Assembly (NCBI GenBank): GCA_947501315.1
Contig: CANMXH010000001.1
Coordinates: 1-38,423 of the forward strand
DNA length: 38,423 nt
Source of the DNA: Caulobacteraceae bacterium
GTDB lineage: Bacteria; Pseudomonadota; Alphaproteobacteria; Caulobacterales; Caulobacteraceae
Direction: 5' to 3'
The notes under the pieces are model-generated. The model was not told the origin of the DNA and did not search any database. It saw only the letters and a list, made by a program, of their open reading frames with translations. Position 1 is the stretch's first letter. Each line of letters starts with the position of its first letter. A program made the position numbers and the translations under genes. Of this stretch, positions 7,311-15,172 are shown piece by piece.

Positions 7311-7780
7311 TGGCCACCCACCGGTTCTGCCCTGAGATTGGAACCGAGGCTGCGGTTGCGCATCGAGGACAGGATGTAGGCGCTCTGAGCCGCAGCGACG
7401 GGGTCATCTGGACTGTCCTCGAAAGCCCAGGCGCGAACGAAGGCCACGGACCGGGTCAGGTGGTAGCAACGCGCCTCCGCGACCAGATCACGGCGCGCCG
7501 TGGCTGCCCGCATATAGTCGACGCGCAGGTCCAGGGTCGCGATTGCTTCAAATCTTCCGAGCGCGATCCACACGGCCAGCCCTCCAACATGGTCCAGCAA
7601 TGTGGTGACGAGACCACCCGACAAGACGCCGGTTTCCGGATCGCCGACCAGATCTTCCCGCCAGGGCGCGCGGATACGCACGCGATCGCCGTCCAGACTG
7701 TCGTAAACGAATCCGAGTGCGTGGGTGTGCGCCGCACCAGCGGCCAGCTGGGGGAGGATATCGAGGATCGGAGACTGCAT
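7307..7780 (-). CDS. PaaI-type hotdog thioesterase, second copy
   Basis: 157 residues from MQSPILDILP. The hotdog core is ETGVLSGGLVTTLLDHVGGLAVW, with the catalytic-type Asp on the helix after the Gly-Gly turn, then LDLRVDYMRAA and YHLTRSVAFVRAWAF. It overlaps the next gene by four bases (ATGA). I chose ATG 7780 because GAGAAG precedes it; an in-frame GTG at 7807 would add nine residues but lacks a ribosome-binding site. The two copies differ in the active-site acid (Asp here, Glu in the other), suggesting divergence after an old duplication. Confidence 0.88.
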   Translation of the reverse strand: MQSPILDILPQLAAGAAHTHALGFVYDSLDGDRVRIRAPWREDLVGDPETGVLSGGLVTTLLDHVGGLAVWIALGRFEAIATLDLRVDYMRAATARRDLVAEARCYHLTRSVAFVRAWAFEDSPDDPVAAAQSAYILSSMRNRSLGSNLRAEPVGGQ

Positions 7781-7840
7781 GACCCGCTTCTCGGTCTGAC
7801 CGGACACGAGTGCAAGGGTGCTTGTGCAGGAACCGGTTGG

Positions 7841-9469
7841 TCAGGCCGCCGAGCGGTTCCTGCCATTGTGTTCCGGGGTAGCCCCGGCAGCGGCCTGTTC
7901 GAGGGCCCGATTCATGGCGATGCGCAGGTCGTCAGGCTTGATCGGCTTCTCGACGACGGCCGCCATGCCGATGGTCAGGTATCTCTTCGCGTCGTCAGCA
8001 TCGGCGTTGGCGGTGAGCGCGACGATCGGGATATCGCGCACGGGCCCCGTCAGTGCGCGGATTGCCCGGGTTGCCTGGACCCCGTCCATCCGGGGCATCT
8101 TGATGTCCATCAGGATCAGGTCGAAGCGCCTCTCCTGAACGGCCCCAAGGGCTTCAACCCCATCCTCGGCGGTCTCGGAGGTGCAGCCGAACATCTCGCA
8201 CAGGGCCTGGGCAACCACACGGTTGGTGGCGTTGTCGTCGACGATCAGAATATGTGGCGTGCCGCCGCGGTCGCCCTCACCACCGAGATGCTCGATACCG
8301 GTGCCCGCGGTTGCCTCTACCTCGGTGCGTTCGACGTCAAGATCGAAGGCGAAGGTCGTCCCGCGGCCGGGATTGTTCTCAGCCCAGATACGGCCGCCCA
8401 TGCAGTCAACGATCCGACGGCATATTGCGAGTCCCAGTCCGCCCCCGTCCTGTCCCGACCCAAGCATGAAGGGCTCGAAAACCGTATGGATGTCATCGGG
8501 CGCAAAGCCGGCTCCGTCGTCCCGGATGCGGGCTTCCAGCCGAATACGGTCGCCGTCGGCGACAGCCTTGAGACCGGCCTCGACGACGCCGTCTCGCGCG
8601 AAACCCAGTGCGTTGCCGATCAGTGTGTTGAACAACTGGGTGAGCCGGGTGCCGTCCACTACGGCGGCCAGTTCGGTGTCGCCCTCATAGCTGACCATGA
8701 GGGTAACGTTGTCACGGGAAGCGCGTGCAGCCCAGACCGTCTGCAGGTCATCCATCAGGGCGCGCAGGGGTGTGGCTGTCGGGTTCAGCTCGAGTTCGCC
8801 GGCTTCCGCGCGTGCCAGGTCAAGGGCGTCCTCCAGAACGCGCAGTACCGATCCCGATGATTCAACGATTGTCGCGACATGGGCATGGGACTGGGTGCTG
8901 AGCGGCTGACGGCGGAGCAGGTCAGCAACTGCCAGGACGCCGTTCATCGGCAGGCGCAACTCATCCGCCATCATGCTGAGGAACTGGCTCTTGGCCCGGG
9001 CCGCGGCAACGGCCTGTGTCCTTGTGTCGGAGAGGACCCGGACCTGCTCCACCAGCTCAAGGTTCTGCTTGCGCTGGAACTCATTGACTGCCTGAAGCAG
9101 CGAGGCAGACGTTCCGACGCCTTGATAGCGGCCCTCACGGGTGACGATGAATCCGCGCATCAGTGCCCCCGGTCCGTCCTTTTTCAGGACCTCGCAGAAG
9201 GCGTCGATTCTGACGCCGCCCTCGATTACGGCCGGCTCGGGATCCATGGCATGAATGATTGGTCGGTGGCCGAACTGGGCGTGGCCCAGGGCGCCGGCAA
9301 ATTTGAGCAGGAAGGTATTGCGTTCGACCAGACCGATGGGGAGACCGTTCTCGACCACCGGGATCACCAGGGTGTCGGGCTCGCGCTCGAAGCGCGCGAA
9401 CACGTCAATGCCGGGCGTCTCGGGCGACACCGCCTCGGCGCGCACCGACAGGACTTCAATGGTCGGCAT
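7841..9469 (-). CDS. CBS-containing hybrid sensor histidine kinase lacking the H-box histidine
   Basis: 542 residues from MPTIEV. Order: a CBS-pair-like N-terminal sensor (about 25-130, with IGLVERNTFLLKFAG and GHRPIIHAM), a coiled linker, HisKA (about 158-225), HATPase (about 270-378: N-box Asn286, DDGAGF 317-322, GGGLGL 342-347) and a receiver domain (405-525: Asp411/412, phospho-acceptor Asp455, Thr486, Lys508). No membrane segment, so cytoplasmic. The H-box reads MMADELRLPMNG, with Asp169 (codon GAT, 8963-8965) where the phosphorylated His should be, while the ATP-binding motifs are intact. It may be a pseudokinase, a scaffold or a phosphatase. The open frame extends upstream toward queC, but the domain begins at this ATG. 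Confidence 0.93.
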   Translation of the reverse strand: MPTIEVLSVRAEAVSPETPGIDVFARFEREPDTLVIPVVENGLPIGLVERNTFLLKFAGALGHAQFGHRPIIHAMDPEPAVIEGGVRIDAFCEVLKKDGPGALMRGFIVTREGRYQGVGTSASLLQAVNEFQRKQNLELVEQVRVLSDTRTQAVAAARAKSQFLSMMADELRLPMNGVLAVADLLRRQPLSTQSHAHVATIVESSGSVLRVLEDALDLARAEAGELELNPTATPLRALMDDLQTVWAARASRDNVTLMVSYEGDTELAAVVDGTRLTQLFNTLIGNALGFARDGVVEAGLKAVADGDRIRLEARIRDDGAGFAPDDIHTVFEPFMLGSGQDGGGLGLAICRRIVDCMGGRIWAENNPGRGTTFAFDLDVERTEVEATAGTGIEHLGGEGDRGGTPHILIVDDNATNRVVAQALCEMFGCTSETAEDGVEALGAVQERRFDLILMDIKMPRMDGVQATRAIRALTGPVRDIPIVALTANADADDAKRYLTIGMAAVVEKPIKPDDLRIAMNRALEQAAAGATPEHNGRNRSAA

Positions 9470-9560
9470 GACAGGCCGCAACTCCACGGGAACAGCCTTA
9501 CAGTAGACCCGAAGCGTTTTCAGAAGGGTTAAGGCTGCCTTCCCTGTCTCAGGGCCGTTT

Positions 9561-9587
9561 TTGCTCTGCTCGCGGGTCTGATATACA
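9561..9587 (+). promoter_or_regulatory. Weak candidate promoter for queCED
   Basis: TTGCTC (9561-9566) and TATACA (9582-9587) are 15 bases apart in the 191-base divergent region between the kinase gene and queC. Spacing is short, so this is only a suggestion. I see no convincing preQ1 riboswitch in the leader. Confidence 0.22.
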
Positions 9588-9660
9588 GAGGGTTCCCGAC
9601 CTCTTGCGGTCTGTTTCCCTTGTCCATGCGCGCGGCCAGCCGGCCGACCGCAGGTTTGCC

Positions 9661-10377
9661 ATGAGCGATTTCCTGCCCACGCCCGCACAATCGGCTCTCG
9701 TGCTCTTCTCGGGCGGTCAGGACAGTGCGACCTGTCTGGCGTGGGCGCTGGAGCGGTATCCATGGGTAGAGACGGTCGGCTTTGACTACGGCCAGCGTCA
9801 TCTCGTCGAGATGCAGGCCCGGGTCGAGGTCCGTGTCGGCCTGGCGAAAGCACTGCCGCAATGGGCTGAGCGCCTCGGGCCGGACCATGTTGTCGACCTG
9901 ACAGGCTATGGCCGGATCGCCGAAAGCGCCCTGACAACCGACCGGGCAATCGCGCTTGACGCCCGTGGTCTGCCGACGACATTCGTGCCGGGCCGTAATC
10001 TGCTTTTCCTGACCTGCGCCGCCGCCCTGGCTGATCGGCGGGGTCTTGAGGTGCTGGTCGGGGGGATGTGCGAGACGGACTATTCCGGCTACCCCGACTG
10101 CCGCCGCGCCACGATCGACGCCATGGCTGCAGCGCTCAGCCTTGGTCTCGACAAACCGGTCGTTATCGAGACCCCCCTCATGACCCTGACCAAGGCCGAC
10201 ACCTGGGCAGTGGCTGAACAGATCGGTGGCGCACCGCTGATCGATCTGATCCTGGAGCACTCCCACACCTGCTATCGCGGCGACCGGGAGCATCGTCACG
10301 CCTGGGGCTATGGCTGTGCAAACTGCCCGGCCTGCGAACTGCGTGCCGCCGGCCATGCCCAATGGATGGCTGCATGA
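9661..10377 (+). CDS. queC: 7-cyano-7-deazaguanine (preQ0) synthase
   Basis: 238 residues. QueC makes preQ0 from 7-carboxy-7-deazaguanine, ammonia and ATP. The PP-loop ATPase motif is SGGQDSATC at 17-25. FDYGQRH follows at about 41-47, and a C-terminal cluster HTCYRG...GYGCANCPACELR provides the four zinc cysteines. MSDFLPTPAQ at 9661 was chosen because it fits the family start; an upstream in-frame codon at 9604 would add a basic tail of poor composition. Its stop overlaps the queE ATG by four bases. Confidence 0.97.
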   Translation: MSDFLPTPAQSALVLFSGGQDSATCLAWALERYPWVETVGFDYGQRHLVEMQARVEVRVGLAKALPQWAERLGPDHVVDLTGYGRIAESALTTDRAIALDARGLPTTFVPGRNLLFLTCAAALADRRGLEVLVGGMCETDYSGYPDCRRATIDAMAAALSLGLDKPVVIETPLMTLTKADTWAVAEQIGGAPLIDLILEHSHTCYRGDREHRHAWGYGCANCPACELRAAGHAQWMAA

Positions 10378-11009
10378 CCTATTCGGCCAAGGAGGTCTTC
10401 CTCACGGTGCAGGGCGAAGGCGGCCAGGCCGGTCGGCCGGCCGTTTTTCTGCGCTTCGCCGGCTGCAATCTCTGGAGCGGGCTTGAGCGTGACCGTGCGA
10501 CCGCAGTCTGCACATTCTGCGACACTGACTTCGTCGGGGTGGATGGCGACGGCGGCGGCAAATTCCCGACCGCCGATGCCCTGGCTGACCATGTCGCTGC
10601 GCTGTGGCGGGGACGGGCAGGGGACCCGAAACTGGTCGTCTGCACGGGTGGAGAGCCCCTCCTGCAACTGGACGGACCGCTGATTGCAGCCCTTCATGTC
10701 CGGGGCTTCGAGATCGCGGTGGAAACCAACGGAACCCTGACCGCGCCCACCGGGCTTGACTGGATCTGCGTCAGCCCCAAGGCCAATGCCTCCTTGCTGC
10801 AGGTAAGCGGCCAGGAGCTTAAACTGGTCTTTCCCCAGCCCTCTGCCATGCCGGATCGTTTCGAACACCTGTTGTTCGACCGGTTCTGGCTCCAGCCCAT
10901 GGACGGACCTGACCGGGTGGCCAACACCGCAGCGGCCATCGAATACTGCCTGACCCACCCGAAATGGCGGCTCAGCGTCCAGACCCACAAATACATCGGC
11001 GTAAGATGA
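10374..11009 (+). CDS. queE: 7-carboxy-7-deazaguanine synthase (radical SAM)
   Basis: 211 residues. QueE converts carboxytetrahydropterin to 7-carboxy-7-deazaguanine by radical SAM chemistry. The [4Fe-4S]-binding cysteines are Cys31, Cys46 and Cys49, a Cx14CxxC spacing instead of the usual radical SAM Cx3CxxC. That longer loop is a known variant in this family. Supporting segments are VQGEGGQAGRPAVFLRFAGC, CTGGEPLLQLD and VETNGT. It overlaps queC (ATGA) at the start, and its TGA shares bases with the queD ATG, giving a tightly coupled queC-queE-queD operon. Confidence 0.97.
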   Translation: MTYSAKEVFLTVQGEGGQAGRPAVFLRFAGCNLWSGLERDRATAVCTFCDTDFVGVDGDGGGKFPTADALADHVAALWRGRAGDPKLVVCTGGEPLLQLDGPLIAALHVRGFEIAVETNGTLTAPTGLDWICVSPKANASLLQVSGQELKLVFPQPSAMPDRFEHLLFDRFWLQPMDGPDRVANTAAAIEYCLTHPKWRLSVQTHKYIGVR

Positions 11010-11374
11010 GCGTTTTCGAGATCACCAAGGCCGCGACCTTCGACGCGGCCCACCACTTTCCGGGCGAGCCGGAGGGCAGTCCCTACCGCCGCATCCATGG
11101 CCATTCCTTCCGCGTCGAAGCGACCGTCTGCAGCGAAACGCTGGATGCGGCACATGGCTGGGTCGCCGATCTGGGGGCCCTCGACCGGGCCTTGAGGGAG
11201 GCTGCGGAGGCTCTGGATCACGGTATGCTCAATGAGCATGCCGGATTGGAACTCCCGTCGCTGGAAAACCTGTGTCTTTGGTTCGCCGCCCGGCTGAAGC
11301 CGGAATGGCCGGGATTGAGCCGGATCATGGTGTCCCGGCCGACGATCCACGAGCGATGCGTTTTGACACTTTAG
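11006..11374 (+). CDS. queD: QueD-like 6-carboxytetrahydropterin synthase without the usual catalytic cysteine
   Basis: 122 residues, PTPS fold. The zinc ligands are present: His16 (AAHHF) and His31/His33 (RRIHGHSF). In QueD the catalytic Cys sits four residues before HGH (Cys-x3-HGH); here that position is Tyr27 (SPYRRIHGH). The Asp-His pair of the active site is kept (ALDHGMLNEH). The C-terminal segment VSRPTIHERC lacks the usual Glu-Thr that anchors the pterin, though that alignment is less sure. The position as last gene of queC-queE-queD argues strongly for a role in preQ0 synthesis. It may be a mechanistic variant. Confidence 0.9.
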   Translation: MSVFEITKAATFDAAHHFPGEPEGSPYRRIHGHSFRVEATVCSETLDAAHGWVADLGALDRALREAAEALDHGMLNEHAGLELPSLENLCLWFAARLKPEWPGLSRIMVSRPTIHERCVLTL

Positions 11375-11375
11375 C

Positions 11376-11627
11376 CTAACAGTCGCGGCCCCGACGTTGG
11401 CGCTGTTCGCAACGGCGCTGCTCACGTTCGCGTTTGGCCCGGGATTCCTCATCCGAGGTCGTGACGGCATCGACGCCCGCGCCCACCACGGCACCGGTGG
11501 CCTGGACAGTCCCGCCGACGATGGCACCGGCCGTACCGACGACCGCCCCTACGATACAGCCCTGGAGCATCAGGCTCGTGCTGATCACGATGGCAAGGAT
11601 CCCGCCGGTTCTGATGGTCCTGATCAT
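11376..11627 (-). CDS. Small glycine-rich lipoprotein, function unknown
   Basis: 83 residues. Basic N-terminus (MIRTIRTGG), hydrophobic stretch to residue 20 and lipobox LQGC with Cys24 as the lipidated residue. The mature part opens with alternating small hydrophobic and Gly residues (IVGAVVGTAGAIVGG), which may insert in a membrane, and ends in a charged Arg/Glu-rich tail ending RGRDC. Convergent with queD, with a single base between the two stop codons and no terminator. A start at 11627 has CAGGAC upstream. No family assigned with confidence. Confidence 0.75.
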   Translation of the reverse strand: MIRTIRTGGILAIVISTSLMLQGCIVGAVVGTAGAIVGGTVQATGAVVGAGVDAVTTSDEESRAKREREQRRCEQRQRRGRDC

Positions 11628-11678
11628 GCTGACGTCCTGTGTATCCGCCGGCCGCGGCCCCGGCGAGGCCAGCAGGTA

Positions 11679-11755
11679 TGGTGGGCGGCGAGGGGTTCGA
11701 ACCCCCGACCCCCTCGGTGTAAACGAGGTGCTCTGACCAGCTGAGCTAGCCGCCC
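11679..11755 (-). tRNA. tRNA-Val, anticodon UAC, with encoded CCA
   Basis: Read on the minus strand, the acceptor stem GGGCGGC pairs with GCCGCCC, followed by discriminator A and an encoded CCA (11681-11679). The D arm is GCTCAGCTGGTCAGAGC. The anticodon stem CCTCG/CGAGG encloses the loop TTTACAC, giving anticodon TAC. The T arm is CGGGG-TTCGAAC-CCCTC, with one imperfect pair. It lies alone between the lipoprotein and the autotransporter gene. No terminator with a T-run is obvious after it. Confidence 0.97.
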
Positions 11756-11786
11756 GACTTGATGAAACCTGCAGGCTTTCCGTGCC

Positions 11787-14700
11787 CTAGAACCGGAAGC
11801 TGGCACGCAGGAACAACATGTAGCGTATGTAGTCCTCAATCATCTCGGCATCGGCGTTTATGGAAAGCATGCCGAGTTCGTTACCGATGTTCAGGCGCAG
11901 ACCGACGATCGGCCCACCGCCCTCGATCGACCCGCCGTCGAGTGTGAAGTCCGGACCGCCGGAGCGGAAGCGGGCAATGGTCTCGCCCGGATCGACCGAG
12001 ATGTTCTGGCGCCAGCCGACACGCATTTCGGGGCGAAGCCAGCTGTTCTCGCCCATCGACAAGCCGACGTTGACGGCTGCGGTCGCCGAGAACAGATGGC
12101 CATTGCGGTCGTCGATCGACAGATCGAAGCCATCACCGCCGCCTGTTTCGACGTGGCCTTCCTCGTTGAGGGAGAAGAACTCGGCATAGGCTTCGGGTCG
12201 GATGCTGAAACGCCCGAAATCACGCTGGTAGGAGACGCCGCCGGCTGCCGCGAGGGTGAAGCCGTTCCAGTCCGATTCATTGGACAGGTTCTGTCCCGCA
12301 CCGACGAAGCGGCGTTCGGACTGGAAAGACGCATAGCCCGCCGCTGCACGCGCCCACGTCGTCCAGTACTGGCCCTGAGCGCGCCAGTACAGGCCCAGCT
12401 CCAGAAGATTGGCCGAGAGCACTTCCTCTGCCGCAGATTCCGGATCCTCAAGATCGGATGAGGTGAATGCCAGGGAAATGCCGACGGCGCCGAGGTCGGA
12501 GCCTCGCTCGACACCACCGGCGACGCCGAACCCTTCAGACCGGAAACCATAGGTGTCAGTCTTGTCCTTGTCGGCGTAAAAATTGATCTCCTGAACCCAG
12601 GCGCTGGTTTCGCCGGGGGCAGCGGAAGCGTTTCGGCCCGTCAGGGCGCGCGTCACTGCATCGACGCCCGATGACAGGGAGAGCAGGGGGCCACCCGCAT
12701 GGTCCGGAAGCAGTTGCTCATAGAGGTCGATAAACTGCGCCCGCCCGGTCTGGCTCAGGAAGGTGTTGCGCATATCTGCTGCGCCCGTGCCGCCCAGGGC
12801 GGAATAGAACGAGTCGAACATGGCCGCCTCGACGGGGATCAGGCCCGCCTCGGCAGCACTGCGTCGGCGCACATCGACGAACACCTGTCCCGCCGGCACA
12901 TTGGATCCGGCAGAGACCATGTAGAGATAGGGCGAATTTGCCTCGATGGAGCTCAGATCAAGCGCGCCGAAATTCAGGGTCGCGGCGTTGACCAGGGTGA
13001 ACCGTTGGGACGCTGCCAGAAGTGAGGTGAAACGGACGCCCAGGCCGGCACCGTTCGCAAAGGTCGCGGCCCCGGAAACGTTGAAGCCACCGGCCCTTCT
13101 GTTTGCCGGATCGATCGTGATGATGAGGTCGCCGTCCCTGGCCACGTTCAGGCTGGTCACATTCAGAGCGGTCGCCTGGCGGGCATCAAGCGTGCCGTTG
13201 CTGACGTTGATGGAAAGGTCGCCGCCGATATCGGAGAGGGCGGACCGAACGATGGCCCCACCGGAGATCGACAGGGTGTCGGCCCCGAGACCGAAATAGA
13301 TGTCGCCGAAAACAATGCCGTTGCGGATATCGACCGTGTCTGCGCCGGTCCCCAGCCGGATATCACCGACGAGGATCGGCTCAGCGCTGTCCGGCACGCC
13401 ATCGCCGTCCGTGTCGGGGTCCTGCGCGCTGGGCGTGGCCGTAATGCCGGTCTGGATTACGGTGACGCCGGTCGTATTGGCGGCGACATTGATAGCAGTC
13501 GTGGAGCCGGTCACCGGATCACCGGCAACATTTGCGTTGAGGGTGGCCTGAAGCGAGCGGGTGTTGGTGATCGAGACCAGGGTGCCGCTGAGATCGTTTA
13601 TGGCCGTCACATTCGCTGTGCCGCCGCCGGCCGAAGCCAGGATGGAGCCATTGTTGACAAAGCTGGGCAGGGAGGCCCCCGCGTCGATCTGGATAGCCGT
13701 CGCATTGGCGGCGACATCGCTGGCGACGCCGCCCGTAATGTTGCCGTCGTTGACGAAGCGTGGGGTCGTGGCTCCGGTGCCGAAGCGATAGGCGGTGGCG
13801 CTCGCCCCGTTGGCGAGAGCGGCGACGGTGCCCTGGTTGCGAACACCGCCGGTGATGCTCACCGTCCGGCCGGCGTTTCCGCCGAAGACCACCCCATTTG
13901 CGGCTATGCCCTTATAGACGCCCTGGCCCGTGATCGTGCCGCGGTTGATAAAGCCATAGGCATCATCACCCGTACCCACGACACCAAGCGTGATGGACTG
14001 GGTCGCCGAGGCCACGATGATTCCGGGCGCAGCGCCATAGCTGTTGATATTGCCGGTGCCTTCAGTGCTGTCGGCAATCCCGTCGGAGTCCTCGTCCGTA
14101 TTCGTCGGGCTCGTGTCGGTCGGGGGCCGGTCGACGACTACGCCGCCAGCCACGCTGCCGGCAATGAGGACCGCCGGGCCGCCCTGCAGCAGGTCGTCGG
14201 CGTCAAGTCTTGAGACAAAGGTGTCATTGCCGAGGGTCGTGTAGCGGTAACCGGTGGCATTGATCTCGCCTTGCAGGGTGAGACGGCCACCGACGTTGCC
14301 GCCGATCGACACGGCGGAGGTGTTCAGCCCGCGCGCGGTGACGGATCCCAGCAAGGAGACATTGCCGGAGACGGTGCTGAGTGTCCGGACTGCGACGGAG
14401 TTGTCGCCGTAAACGCGGATGGCACCTTGCGACTGGATATTGCCGACCAGACCGGACTCGATCGAAATGGCGTAGGAATTATTGCCGTCGACACCGATGG
14501 TTCCGAGCGAACTCACCGTCAGGTTGCCCGTAACCGGAGCGCCGGCCGCGTAGCGGATACCGTAACGGTCCGAGCCGGTTGCCCAGGGGCCATCGATATC
14601 GCCGTCGTTGTCCGAGTCCGTATAATTCTCGATCGTGTCTGCGACCAGGATCGTCGCACCAATGGTGACGTCGGACGTAACCCCGGCATTCACGAGCACA

Positions 14701-14972
14701 GCCGTCGCACCGTTGGCGGCCGGCGACATCGTGATCGAGCTTGTGCCCTCCATCGTGAAGTCGTGGTTTGAGTTCACGATTACGGCCGTTCCGGTCACGA
14801 CAGTGATGCCGCCGCTGCCGGAAATCCGGATATCGTCGGCAATTCCCGTGCCGCCTGCGTTCGAGGTCGTAATGGGCGTTGTCCGGACCGTCGTGATCAC
14901 GACCTCGGCCATGGCACCGGTAGCCGCCATCAGGGGAGCGATCGCAACCGCGGTCGCGAGTAGAATACGCAT
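11787..14972 (-). CDS. Autotransporter (type Va) with calcium-type aspartate motifs in the passenger
   Basis: 1061 residues. Signal peptide MRILLATAVAIAPLMAATGAMA. A passenger of about 760 residues, rich in Gly, Asn, Thr and Val with recurring 'I.G.V.GG' turns, is typical of a right-handed beta-helix. The C-terminal ~270 residues form a translocating barrel, beginning near SAWVQEINFYADKD and ending LRASFRF, with the terminal Phe recognised by BAM. Three acidic inserts (DSDNDGDIDG, DEDSDGIADS, DTDGDGVPDS) resemble thrombospondin type 3 calcium loops. ATG 14972 is preferred over a TTG nine bases upstream because AGGGG lies ten bases before it. Likely a surface protein; ligand unknown. Confidence 0.93.
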   Translation of the reverse strand: MRILLATAVAIAPLMAATGAMAEVVITTVRTTPITTSNAGGTGIADDIRISGSGGITVVTGTAVIVNSNHDFTMEGTSSITMSPAANGATAVLVNAGVTSDVTIGATILVADTIENYTDSDNDGDIDGPWATGSDRYGIRYAAGAPVTGNLTVSSLGTIGVDGNNSYAISIESGLVGNIQSQGAIRVYGDNSVAVRTLSTVSGNVSLLGSVTARGLNTSAVSIGGNVGGRLTLQGEINATGYRYTTLGNDTFVSRLDADDLLQGGPAVLIAGSVAGGVVVDRPPTDTSPTNTDEDSDGIADSTEGTGNINSYGAAPGIIVASATQSITLGVVGTGDDAYGFINRGTITGQGVYKGIAANGVVFGGNAGRTVSITGGVRNQGTVAALANGASATAYRFGTGATTPRFVNDGNITGGVASDVAANATAIQIDAGASLPSFVNNGSILASAGGGTANVTAINDLSGTLVSITNTRSLQATLNANVAGDPVTGSTTAINVAANTTGVTVIQTGITATPSAQDPDTDGDGVPDSAEPILVGDIRLGTGADTVDIRNGIVFGDIYFGLGADTLSISGGAIVRSALSDIGGDLSINVSNGTLDARQATALNVTSLNVARDGDLIITIDPANRRAGGFNVSGAATFANGAGLGVRFTSLLAASQRFTLVNAATLNFGALDLSSIEANSPYLYMVSAGSNVPAGQVFVDVRRRSAAEAGLIPVEAAMFDSFYSALGGTGAADMRNTFLSQTGRAQFIDLYEQLLPDHAGGPLLSLSSGVDAVTRALTGRNASAAPGETSAWVQEINFYADKDKTDTYGFRSEGFGVAGGVERGSDLGAVGISLAFTSSDLEDPESAAEEVLSANLLELGLYWRAQGQYWTTWARAAAGYASFQSERRFVGAGQNLSNESDWNGFTLAAAGGVSYQRDFGRFSIRPEAYAEFFSLNEEGHVETGGGDGFDLSIDDRNGHLFSATAAVNVGLSMGENSWLRPEMRVGWRQNISVDPGETIARFRSGGPDFTLDGGSIEGGGPIVGLRLNIGNELGMLSINADAEMIEDYIRYMLFLRASFRF

Positions 14973-15011
14973 TCGGTACAAACCCCTGTGGACGGCACAC
15001 GCAGAGACGCC

Positions 15012-15067
15012 GACGGTCTTCTATCAGGGACCGTCTTTGACTGCCTCAAGTTTCTCGAATTTGAGGC
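15012..15067. promoter_or_regulatory. Two successive hairpins in the leader of the autotransporter gene
   Basis: GACGGTC/GACCGTC (15012-15018 with 15029-15035, loop ten) and GCCTCAA/TTGAGGC (15043-15049 with 15061-15067, loop eleven) lie 40-95 bases before the autotransporter start. Both are perfect 7-bp stems. They could be part of the 5' untranslated RNA or protein-binding sites. Nothing else is seen in this roughly 200-base divergent region apart from the element at 15135-15154. Confidence 0.35.
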
Positions 15068-15134
15068 GAATGCAAGGCCGAACCCGCAGGCGGGGTGCAT
15101 CGGGCAAGCAAGGATATTGCGGTTATCGCAATCA

Positions 15135-15154
15135 ATATGATATCGTTTTCATAT
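15135..15154. promoter_or_regulatory. AT-rich operator-like inverted repeat upstream of the SPFH operon
   Basis: ATATGA-N8-TCATAT is a perfect inverted repeat 18 bases before the SPFH start codon, in a short AT-rich patch that also repeats ATATCG three times. The position, overlapping a likely promoter or just downstream of it, suggests binding by a dimeric regulator. The ribbon-helix-helix protein two genes into the same operon is a candidate for autoregulation (inference). Confidence 0.45.
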
Positions 15155-15172
15155 CGAATATCGGAGCAGATG

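Noticed and set aside
7310..8860. 516-codon plus-strand open frame over the thioesterase and kinase genes
   Set aside because: Shadow frame: it covers parts of two real minus-strand genes, and its translation resembles no protein.
9540..9660. preQ1 riboswitch in the queC leader
   Set aside because: ACAGAGGGTTCCC resembles part of the preQ1-I core, but the A-rich tail and pseudoknot partner are not visible; queC is also not the usual preQ1-I target in this group.
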